Part shown: positions 36,699-44,032 of the stretch, piece by piece
Position numbering within the stretch: the first letter of the stretch is position 1
Layout of the letters: each line of letters begins with the position of its first letter
Origin: Selenomonas sputigena ATCC 35185
Lineage (GTDB): Bacteria; Bacillota; Negativicutes; Selenomonadales; Selenomonadaceae
Assembly: GCF_000208405.1 (NCBI RefSeq)
Contig: NC_015437.1
Location: 558,001 to 622,000 of the forward strand
Length of the DNA stretch: 64,000 nt
Reading direction: 5' to 3'
Translations under genes and position numbers: made by a program
The notes under the pieces: generated by a model
Databases searched by the model: none
What the model saw: the letters and a program-made list of their open reading frames with translations, nothing else
Told to the model about the DNA's origin: nothing

Positions 36699-37460
36699 AT
36701 GACTTTAAGGAAACTAGCACTTTGCATGGTGTTGATCCTCGGAGTCGTATTCACGACAGGTTTTACGGACGCGATGCGCAATGTCAGCATCGTCGTCGAC
36801 GGCAAGACTTTGGAGGTAAGCACCCGATACTCAAGCCCGGAACTGATTTTGCATCAGGCAGGCGTTGAGATTAGGCACAAGGATGAGTTTCAGTTAAAGA
36901 AATCGGACAAAGAAGAAAAAATTATTGTGCAACGTGCCGTGCCGGTCGTCATTGAGTTTGAAGGCGACAGGCAGAAGGTTTATACGACCCGCAGCAATGT
37001 GGGCGAGGTGCTCAAGGACTACGGATACGTCGGCGACCGCTTCTCGGCGGAGCTGGACGGGGCAACACGACTTGAAAAGAATCTCAACATCAAGATACAC
37101 GATTTGGTCGCAGAAAAAGAAAGAGAAGAAGCAGCAAGACGTGCCCAGTCTGTAGAAACATCGCGCGGCGCTATGCGCTATGTGCGTGAGTACGATATGG
37201 AAGCGACGGCCTACCTGCCGACCGACGGCGGCGGCAATGGCATCACGGCTTCCGGTATGCTCGCAGAGCGGGGCGTCGTAGCTGTGGATACGGACGTGAT
37301 TCCCTTGGGAACACGCCTCTACATCCCGGGCTACGGTGTGGCCATCGCAGGGGACACGGGCGGCGCCATCAATGGCGAGCGCATCGACCTGTGTATGGAA
37401 TCCTACGGTGAGGCGATGGAATTCGGCCGCCGTTGGGTCAAGGTTTATGTCTTGGAATAA
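36699..37460 (+). CDS. secreted 3D-domain protein with DUF348 repeats (cell-wall hydrolase type)
   Basis: 253 residues. A signal peptide or anchor covers residues 1-24. Two DUF348 (YabE-like) modules follow, at about 28-70 and 83-125 (TRSNVGEVLKDYGY). After a charged helix comes the C-terminal 3D domain with ATAYLPTDGGG and DTGGAINGERIDLCM, whose Asp residues are the MltA-like catalytic set. Such proteins are thought to cleave peptidoglycan glycan strands. In Firmicutes the same layout lies next to metG-tatD (yabE), which matches here. Confidence 0.9.
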   Translation: MTLRKLALCMVLILGVVFTTGFTDAMRNVSIVVDGKTLEVSTRYSSPELILHQAGVEIRHKDEFQLKKSDKEEKIIVQRAVPVVIEFEGDRQKVYTTRSNVGEVLKDYGYVGDRFSAELDGATRLEKNLNIKIHDLVAEKEREEAARRAQSVETSRGAMRYVREYDMEATAYLPTDGGGNGITASGMLAERGVVAVDTDVIPLGTRLYIPGYGVAIAGDTGGAINGERIDLCMESYGEAMEFGRRWVKVYVLE

Positions 37461-37470
37461 CGACATAGAA

Positions 37471-37504
37471 AGAGGACTGTACGCGAAAGCGGCAGTCCTC
37501 TTTT
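37471..37504 (+). terminator. rho-independent terminator after the 3D-domain gene
   Basis: AGAGGACTG pairs with CAGTCCTCT, followed by TTT. Confidence 0.85.
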
Positions 37505-37556
37505 CGTATGTGCGTCGCCTATGAAAACAAAACGTATGGCGTGCGCCTTCGCGCGG

Positions 37557-37973
37557 TCAGAGCTTTTCGATATACGGCTCCTCGTGGAAGGCTTCGGCGT
37601 GCTGTATGAGGCCCTTGAGGCGTTCGATGTTCTTCTTGTGCAGCACGATGGCGAACTCGATGCGCGTCCTCTCCTCGTCCGTGAAGTCGCCCGTTTCGTG
37701 CGATTCCTCGATGCGCTTCAAACGCTCCTCGACGTCGGCAAGCTCGTCGGCGAGGAGCTTTCGGTCGTGCATGGCAAGCCCGTAGACAGAGCGCAGCCCC
37801 TGGCGCACCTCGTGCGCATAGCCCGCCTCGTGCGTGACGGATTCCAGCTCCTTGGCGATCTCATAGATGATGTCATAGGGACTGGCGGCGCTGTTGATCA
37901 TGCCGAGCATCTTCATCTTGATGTTCTCAAAGAGCGTGTAGTCGATGTTTTCGTGGTGGATTTCTTCTGCCAT
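37557..37973 (-). CDS. helical protein of unknown function
   Basis: 138 residues, acidic and almost entirely alpha-helical (KMKMLGMINSAASPYDIIYE, then VEERLKRIEESHETG). There is no signal peptide, membrane helix or known motif. GGAGAGG on the minus strand precedes the ATG. A promoter-like TATACT with extended TGC lies at 38012-38007 (minus). It is a lone gene between two plus-strand genes. Real by RBS, length and promoter, but no family recognised. Confidence 0.7.
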   Translation of the reverse strand: MAEEIHHENIDYTLFENIKMKMLGMINSAASPYDIIYEIAKELESVTHEAGYAHEVRQGLRSVYGLAMHDRKLLADELADVEERLKRIEESHETGDFTDEERTRIEFAIVLHKKNIERLKGLIQHAEAFHEEPYIEKL

Positions 37974-38006
37974 AGTTGCCTCTCCTTCCTCACTTCGGAC
38001 TTCCCT

Positions 38007-38035
38007 AGTATAGCATCATTCCGTTTTTGTTTACA
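38007..38035 (-). promoter_or_regulatory. promoter of the small helical-protein gene
   Basis: On the minus strand TATACT (38012-38007) preceded by TGC, with a weak -35 TGTAAA 17 bp away. Confidence 0.5.
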
Positions 38036-38076
38036 GAGCAGGATGCACAGTCTATAATAAAAAGAGCAATTTTTCT

Positions 38077-38182
38077 ATGAAAGTCCAAGACGTCAAACTC
38101 GAAGGGTGCAGACGGATTGGGTAACTTTTGTTGAGAGCGGCGCACGTTTGTTCACAAAGTGGATGTTTGTGCGTGTAGTTTT
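38077..38182 (+). repeat. interspersed repeat, copy 3 (leader of the permease gene)
   Basis: Carries the mini-ORF MKVQDVKLEGCRRIG (ATG 38077, stop 38124), then GAGCGGCGCACGTTTGTTCAC-AAA-GTGGA and TTTGTGCGTGTAGTTT. It ends 18 bp before the permease start, so it would form most of that mRNA leader. Confidence 0.85.
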
Positions 38183-38200
38183 TTGAGGTGATATGATACC

Positions 38201-39547
38201 ATGCAGAAACAAAAAGAAATGCGGCGCGGTCTGCAGAATCGTCATCTGCAGATGATCGCGCTCGGCGGCGCCATCGGCACGGGGCTTTTCTACGGCTCGG
38301 CGTCGACGATCAAGCTTGCGGGACCTTCCGTCATGCTCGCCTATCTGACGGGCGGCGTCGTCATCTTTCTCATCATGCGCATGCTTGGCGAGATGGCGGT
38401 CGAGGAGCCGGTGTCCGGCTCCTTCAGTCACTACGCCGCGAAGTATTGGGGCGCTTTCCCGGGCTTCCTCTCGGGCTGGAACTACTGGTTCAACTACGTC
38501 ATCGTCAGCATGGCGGAGCTTTCCGTCATCGGCATCTACATGAACTACTGGCTGCCCGATCTGCCGCAGTGGCTCTCGGCGCTCGTCACGCTCGTCGTCA
38601 TCACGGCGCTGAACCTCGCGGCTGTCAAGGCCTATGGCGAGATGGAATTCTGGCTTGCCATCGTCAAGGTCGCCGCCATCGTCTCGATGATCGTCCTCGG
38701 GCTGTACCTCGTCTTTTCACGCCCTGAGACATTTCCGATGAACTTCTCCAACCTCTGGGTGCACGACGGCTTCTTTCCGAATGGCGTATGGGGCATGCTG
38801 CTCTCGATCACCGTCGTCATGTTTTCCTTCGGCGGCATCGAGCTGATCGGCATCACGGCGGGAGAGGCCGCCGACCCGGATCGTTCGATTCCGCGCGCCA
38901 TCAATCAGGTCATCTGGCGCATTCTCATCTTTTACGTCGGCGCGATGGCGGTGCTCATGGCGCTTTGGCCGTGGGACGAGGTAGGCATGGAGGCAAGCCC
39001 CTTCGTGCAGATCTTTTCGAACGTCGGCATCCCTGCCGCCGCGCACATCCTGAACTTCGTCGTCCTGACCGCTGCGGTATCCGTCTACAACTCGGCGATC
39101 TACAGCAACTCACGCATGCTCTACGGACTCGCTGCGGGCGGCGATGCGCCGAAAATTCTCGCGAGTCTGTCGCGTCAGGGCGTGCCCGTCGTCGGCATCC
39201 TCATCTCCTCGGGCGTGACGCTTCTCGCCGTACTCCTCAACTACCTGTTCCCCGGACAGGTATTCATGCTCTTTCTCTCCATCGCCATGGCGTCCGTCAT
39301 CATCAGCTGGGGCACGATCGTCATCACGCATTTGAAATTCCGTCGCCTCTATGCGAGAGAGGGACGCAGGGCGAAATTCCGTGCCCCCTTCTTTCCCGTT
39401 GTCAACTACATCTGCCTAGCGTTCCTCATCATGATGTACGCCCTCATGACGCAGATACCCGACATGCAGTTTGCCGTCCTCGTCCTGCCCGTTTGGCTCT
39501 TCGTTCTGTGGCTCGGCTATCGCAGGAAGAAGCGCGGTATTTCCTAG
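38201..39547 (+). CDS. amino-acid permease, APC superfamily (AAT family)
   Basis: 448 residues with about 12 membrane helices. MIALGGAIGTGLFYGSAST is the conserved first helix that binds the amino-acid backbone, and FSFGGIELIGITAGEAADP is the helix 6 signature of the AAT family (relatives of GabP, AroP, LysP). It should import an amino acid with protons; the substrate cannot be told. RBS TTGAGGTGATA. The interspersed repeat lies directly upstream. Confidence 0.93.
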   Translation: MQKQKEMRRGLQNRHLQMIALGGAIGTGLFYGSASTIKLAGPSVMLAYLTGGVVIFLIMRMLGEMAVEEPVSGSFSHYAAKYWGAFPGFLSGWNYWFNYVIVSMAELSVIGIYMNYWLPDLPQWLSALVTLVVITALNLAAVKAYGEMEFWLAIVKVAAIVSMIVLGLYLVFSRPETFPMNFSNLWVHDGFFPNGVWGMLLSITVVMFSFGGIELIGITAGEAADPDRSIPRAINQVIWRILIFYVGAMAVLMALWPWDEVGMEASPFVQIFSNVGIPAAAHILNFVVLTAAVSVYNSAIYSNSRMLYGLAAGGDAPKILASLSRQGVPVVGILISSGVTLLAVLLNYLFPGQVFMLFLSIAMASVIISWGTIVITHLKFRRLYAREGRRAKFRAPFFPVVNYICLAFLIMMYALMTQIPDMQFAVLVLPVWLFVLWLGYRRKKRGIS

Positions 39548-39553
39548 AAAAAA

Positions 39554-39583
39554 TTGGTTTTTATCGCGTGTTTATGATATGAT
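39554..39583 (+). promoter_or_regulatory. possible promoter ahead of the glycan island
   Basis: TTGGTT (39554-39559), 18-bp spacer, TATGAT (39578-39583). It is the only promoter-like site seen between the permease and the first large glycan gene. Confidence 0.4.
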
Positions 39584-39608
39584 GAGAGAAAATGCTGAGG
39601 AGAGAAAC

Positions 39609-39689
39609 ATGCGCCAGAAGACGAGCGCCCGTGAGTTGGAATCGGCTCTCCTCTATCTCATATACGGCAACGAGCAGCAGGGGAAGTGA
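39609..39689 (+). CDS. possible 26-residue ORF at the head of the glycan operon
   Basis: MRQKTSARELESALLYLIYG plus NEQQGK, with GAGGAGAGAA before the ATG. The stop overlaps a GTG (GTGA) that opens the next short ORF. It may be a small gene or a leader peptide coupling translation to the glycan genes. No family recognised. Confidence 0.35.
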   Translation: MRQKTSARELESALLYLIYGNEQQGK

Positions 39690-39841
39690 GGGACTTTACG
39701 GTCAGGCATAGGGCGCAGAAGAGCGACGCTCTCGTGTGCAAGGAGCAGGAGACACGTTTCAGCCTTTGCCTGCAATCCTTGCACAGCACGAGACTATGGG
39801 AGATGGATAAGGACGCGAAAGACGTGGTGACCGGAAAATGA
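39686..39841 (+). CDS. possible 51-residue ORF coupled to the first glycan gene
   Basis: GTG start overlapping the previous stop; its own stop overlaps the ATG at 39838 (ATGA). The peptide is basic and contains three cysteines. The double overlap is suggestive of translational coupling, but the RBS is too close to the GTG and the sequence matches nothing known. Confidence 0.3.
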   Translation: MRDFTVRHRAQKSDALVCKEQETRFSLCLQSLHSTRLWEMDKDAKDVVTGK

Positions 39842-41754
39842 TAAAGAATATTGAGGTGCAGAGCTTTTCTCCGACAGAGCGAAGGATCTTTGAAGATGAG
39901 AGTGAGAAGAACAGGCTTGTGACGATAGGGGCGCGTTCGTATCTGGTAGGCGCCAGCATGGAATATGGAAATTGTGACTGCCACGTTCTGATCGGCAGAT
40001 ATTGCGCTTTGGGACATCGGCTTGTTTTCGAGATGGGACTCAATCACGATTATCGCTGCGTCACGACATATCCTTTCGATGATATGCTGCAGATCGATGG
40101 GGATACCTTGAATCTTGCCAAGGGAGTCAATCGCAATCAGATCGTCATCGGCAACGATGTTTGGATTGGCTGCGATGTGATGCTGATGGGCGGCGTGCGC
40201 ATTGGCAACGGCGCCGTCATTGGAGCGGGGGCTGTCGTGGCGAAGGATGTGCCGCCCTACGCCGTCGTCGTGGGGAATCCGGCGCGCGTCATCAAGTATC
40301 GATTTCCGCAGGAAATCATCGACAAGCTGCAGAAGATCAAGTGGTGGAACTGGCCCGATGAAAAAATCTTGTCCTTGCTGTCGGAACTAAAGGATGTGCG
40401 CCGCTTTGTCGATAAGTTTGCCGAGGGTGTGCAAGAGGAGACCCGAGATGCGGAATTGACGGCCTCGATGAAGGAACTGCAGGCACAAGGATATGCGATT
40501 TACTATTGCATCGCTGACGTTGATATGCCGGATCGGGTCTGGCAAAGGGTGTTTGAGAATTATTTGAAGGCCTATCGTCATGAGGATAAGACAGCCTTGC
40601 TGTTCGGCATACGGGAAGGACAGGAGACAACGGCTGCGCTATCGTACATGCAGGAGACGTTGGAAGCGGCAGGAGATGAGGCGCCGCTCGTTCTGACACA
40701 TCCGTTGGAAGAGCGACTTTCTGTCCCGGTGCTGCGGCAGGTAGATTGTCTCATCACGACGAAGGCGGGGATCTCTTCTGAGGCCGTCGATCATGCAGGC
40801 GATGCGGGGATTCGGATCGCCTACGGTATGGACGAGCAGGAGATGGTCTTCCCTCCCAGAAAACTGTTGACGATTGCCTTCATCACCTACAATCGCAGAC
40901 AGTATCTTGCAGAATCACTGCCGCGCGTACTGGCTCAGGTCGGGAATCTTGCGCAAGTCGAAGTTCTCGTCTCGGACAATGCTTCGACCGATGACACACG
41001 AGCATTCGTTCAAGAGATGCAGAAGATGTACAAGGAGCTTCGCTATCACTGCAACGAGAAGAATGTCGGTGCGGAAGGGAACATCCATCGAGCCATGCAG
41101 GCGAGCCGCGGCGAATATGTTCTCATCGCGGGCGATGACGATTATTTCTGTGACGGCGCGCTGCATGTCCTGCTTGATACGATCAAAAAGAATCGCGGGG
41201 ATGCACTTTTCTATATGGCGCAGAATCCGATGCCGATGCATGTGCACCGTGGTGCGGGCGCTTTGGAATACATCGCTAGGCTCAATTACGCCATGACGTG
41301 GCTGACTGCTGTCGTCATGCGGCGAGACCTTTATCTTGGCATAGAAGAACCGCAGAAGTATGATGATACGCGTATGCCGCAGGTGTACCTCCAGTTGGAG
41401 ATACTCAAGCAGATGGCAGAGTTCACGATCATCGAGGGACAATTTTTTGCTGAAGGGACGGGAAACCACGAACCTGCCGGCTACAATTTCGCCGAGGTAT
41501 TCATCAAGAATTACCTCGACATCCTGACGTCATGTGTCGATATTCCGCCTGAGCAGATGACGAGGGAGAAGAAGCGGCTGATGGAGCAGATGATTTTTCC
41601 TTGGTGTGAGAAAATCAAGAAGGAAAGACTCGACCTCTCGTTGGCAGGAATCTTCGAAATCGTGCGTGATTATTATGGGAACGAACCGTACTATGCACAG
41701 GTCGTTTCCATCTTGAAAGACAGGGTGTTGAAATCGTCCGACCATGAAGATTAG
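39838..41754 (+). CDS. fusion of LbH acyltransferase and GT2 glycosyltransferase (paralogue A)
   Basis: 638 residues. Residues 15-165 are a CatB/WbbJ-type left-handed beta-helix acyltransferase ([20 protein letters not shown], then [14 protein letters not shown]). Residues 200-335 form a domain of unknown type. From about 340 comes a GT2 glycosyltransferase with [30 protein letters not shown] and a DDDYF acidic motif. A helical C-terminal segment of about 80 residues is shared with three other proteins downstream. It probably transfers a sugar and acylates it, or acylates the acceptor, in surface-glycan synthesis. The start is preceded by only a weak GGTGA. Confidence 0.88.
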   Translation: MIKNIEVQSFSPTERRIFEDESEKNRLVTIGARSYLVGASMEYGNCDCHVLIGRYCALGHRLVFEMGLNHDYRCVTTYPFDDMLQIDGDTLNLAKGVNRNQIVIGNDVWIGCDVMLMGGVRIGNGAVIGAGAVVAKDVPPYAVVVGNPARVIKYRFPQEIIDKLQKIKWWNWPDEKILSLLSELKDVRRFVDKFAEGVQEETRDAELTASMKELQAQGYAIYYCIADVDMPDRVWQRVFENYLKAYRHEDKTALLFGIREGQETTAALSYMQETLEAAGDEAPLVLTHPLEERLSVPVLRQVDCLITTKAGISSEAVDHAGDAGIRIAYGMDEQEMVFPPRKLLTIAFITYNRRQYLAESLPRVLAQVGNLAQVEVLVSDNASTDDTRAFVQEMQKMYKELRYHCNEKNVGAEGNIHRAMQASRGEYVLIAGDDDYFCDGALHVLLDTIKKNRGDALFYMAQNPMPMHVHRGAGALEYIARLNYAMTWLTAVVMRRDLYLGIEEPQKYDDTRMPQVYLQLEILKQMAEFTIIEGQFFAEGTGNHEPAGYNFAEVFIKNYLDILTSCVDIPPEQMTREKKRLMEQMIFPWCEKIKKERLDLSLAGIFEIVRDYYGNEPYYAQVVSILKDRVLKSSDHED

Positions 41755-41866
41755 CGGATGGGGGAGTCGCCTGCGCTTCTGTGACAGAGAAGTTGGAAAT
41801 AGCGGAAGCCTTGGTGATGTCTCCGCAGATCATCCCTGACGTGATGTATGAGAAAGGATTTCTTCC

Positions 41867-44032
41867 ATGAATGGAAAGAAGATTGCCGTCCTTGTGCGCA
41901 AAAGTCATCCGGCAAAGTACGCGCAATGCATAGCCGCCCTGCATAAAATAAAATGGCCGCAAGATCATGCGGCAGAGGTCTTCACGCTCTCTGCGGGAGA
42001 ACCGTATGCAAGACAGGTGAATGCTGTCTTGAAGGAAACAGATGCCAGGGTCAAGATTTATATCGACGACGATCTGCGTCTTGTGTTTCCGCAGGCGATC
42101 GAAGAAATCCTGACGATCTTTCAAGACGGAAGCATCGGCATGGTCGGTTTCCTCGGCAGCCGGTCGCTTCCTGTGAGCGGAAATCTCATGGAATCGCCGT
42201 ATGTATGCGGCGCCGTGTATGTTCCGTCAGAGAAGGGCCTTCAAGAGGCTCGTTTCGGCAGTGCTGCGGTTGGGGAATGTCAGGCTGTCCGCTTCCTTGC
42301 GCCTTCATTTTTTGCGACGCAGGGCGACTTTTCGTGGGATGAGGATTACAAGAATCAATATTATGCCGTGCTCGCATATAGCAGGCGCTTTGAGCAGCAG
42401 GAGAAGCGCATCGTTGTGCCGACCGTAGAGAAGCCGTGGTGCGCTTACCAGGGGCGACACATTTCCTTCGATGCTGACGAGGGGGATCGCAAGAGGTTCT
42501 TTGCCGTGCATCATGCTTATCTGACGGATGATGTGTCGCCTGACAGGCAGATGCTCTACGCGTGCGGCGAGGATTCTGCCGTCGAAGGCTGGCAGAACTT
42601 TTCCCTGCCGGAGGCGATCTCCATCGGTGCGCACACGAAGATTCACAAGACGGCGCTGTGCCGCGCGGAGCAGGCGGAGTTTGCAGGTGTCCCACGCATC
42701 GTCGTCGGAGATGCATGTGCGGTGGATGCGTACAGCATGTTGACGGCGGCTTCTGGCATCGTGCTCGAAAACTTTGTGACGCTGGCGCCGAATGTGCATC
42801 TCGTGGATTTCGTGCAGCGAGGCGGGGCTGTCGGCCTTGCCGTGCGCGGCCGCAGCAGCGTCTCGGAGGTGCGCGGCATACGCATCGGCTATGGGACGCG
42901 TCTGGAGGAGAATGTCGTCGTCCGAGGTGCCGTGCAGATCGGACGCGGCTGCATCGTGCGGGCGGGTTCCGTCGTTCGGACCGACATCCCCGATTACTGC
43001 GTGGCGGAAGGGAATCCCGCGCACGTCGTGCAGGCATTTTCTTCGAAAGAAGGACGTTGGCTTCCGGTAAATTGTGTTGAGGATCTGGCGGCTCTTTTGG
43101 CTGAACGGGAAAAGACGCCGCCGATGCTGACGTACGCCATCATCACGTATAATCGCAGTCGCTTCCTCGCCAAATCACTAGAGAGCGTCCTGCAGCAGGC
43201 GGGCAATGATGCGCTGGTCGAGGTGCTCGTCTCGGACAATGCTTCTACAGATGATACGCGGAGTTTAGTGGAGGGGTTGCAGAAGAGATACCGGAATCTG
43301 CGCTATCACTGCAATGAGCAGAATATCGGCGCGGAGGGGAATGTTCATGTCGCCATGCGCGAGAGCCGGGGAGAATATGTCATCGTGGCGGGGGACGACG
43401 ATTACCTGGTGGATGGCACGCTGTATTCGTTGATAGATCTCATGTATCAGTATCGCGGCTATGCGCTCTTCTACCGCGTATGGTCAGACGATCCTTCGGC
43501 CAAGAAGGTCTATACGGGGAGCGGCTGCCTGAACTACCTAGCGCTCCTTCGCTGCGGCATCACATGGTTGAGCACTATCGCCATGCGGCGCGAATTGTAC
43601 GACGCCATCGAAGAGCCGCACAAATATGATGCAACGCGCCTGCCGCAGGTGTATCTGCAGATGGAGATCTTGAAGCAGAAGCCGGAATTCGCCATTCTCG
43701 AAGAGGATGTATTCACGGCAGAAACCGGAGATCATTTTACGACGGGATTCGATGTTGCAGAGGTTTTCATACAGAATTATCTGCATATCCTGCAGGAGAC
43801 AGCAGCGCCGTCCCCCGAGCAGATGAGTCTGGAGAAAAAGAAGGTCATGGAGCGTGTCATCTATCCGTGGTGTTGGAAGATCAAAGCGGGATATTCCACG
43901 CTGTCTTTGGAAAAGCTGTTCGACATCGTAGAGAGATATTATAGAGACGAGGCGTTCTACCCGGAAATCCTTGCAAAACTCAAGGAAATCTTGGGCGGGA
44001 ATCCGTCGGGAAGGGGAAGTCATGCGTCATAA
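41867..44032 (+). CDS. GT-like domain, LbH acyltransferase and GT2 fusion (paralogue B)
   Basis: 721 residues in three modules. Residues 1-215 look like an inactive or atypical GT-A domain (IAVLVRKSHPAKYAQCIAAL, with IYIDDDLRLV as a DxD-like site). Residues 235-385 are a hexapeptide-repeat beta-helix with VVVRGAVQIGRGCIVRAGSV and AEGNPAHVV. Residues 415-610 are GT2 ([39 protein letters not shown]). The shared helical tail follows. RBS AGAAAGGA. It overlaps the next gene by 11 bp. The modules match paralogues C and D in order, so the architecture is conserved rather than accidental. Confidence 0.88.
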   Translation: MNGKKIAVLVRKSHPAKYAQCIAALHKIKWPQDHAAEVFTLSAGEPYARQVNAVLKETDARVKIYIDDDLRLVFPQAIEEILTIFQDGSIGMVGFLGSRSLPVSGNLMESPYVCGAVYVPSEKGLQEARFGSAAVGECQAVRFLAPSFFATQGDFSWDEDYKNQYYAVLAYSRRFEQQEKRIVVPTVEKPWCAYQGRHISFDADEGDRKRFFAVHHAYLTDDVSPDRQMLYACGEDSAVEGWQNFSLPEAISIGAHTKIHKTALCRAEQAEFAGVPRIVVGDACAVDAYSMLTAASGIVLENFVTLAPNVHLVDFVQRGGAVGLAVRGRSSVSEVRGIRIGYGTRLEENVVVRGAVQIGRGCIVRAGSVVRTDIPDYCVAEGNPAHVVQAFSSKEGRWLPVNCVEDLAALLAEREKTPPMLTYAIITYNRSRFLAKSLESVLQQAGNDALVEVLVSDNASTDDTRSLVEGLQKRYRNLRYHCNEQNIGAEGNVHVAMRESRGEYVIVAGDDDYLVDGTLYSLIDLMYQYRGYALFYRVWSDDPSAKKVYTGSGCLNYLALLRCGITWLSTIAMRRELYDAIEEPHKYDATRLPQVYLQMEILKQKPEFAILEEDVFTAETGDHFTTGFDVAEVFIQNYLHILQETAAPSPEQMSLEKKKVMERVIYPWCWKIKAGYSTLSLEKLFDIVERYYRDEAFYPEILAKLKEILGGNPSGRGSHAS

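Noticed and set aside
41781-41870. 29-codon GTG ORF whose stop overlaps the start of glycan paralogue B
   Set aside because: No convincing RBS or relation to known proteins; the single overlap can occur by chance.
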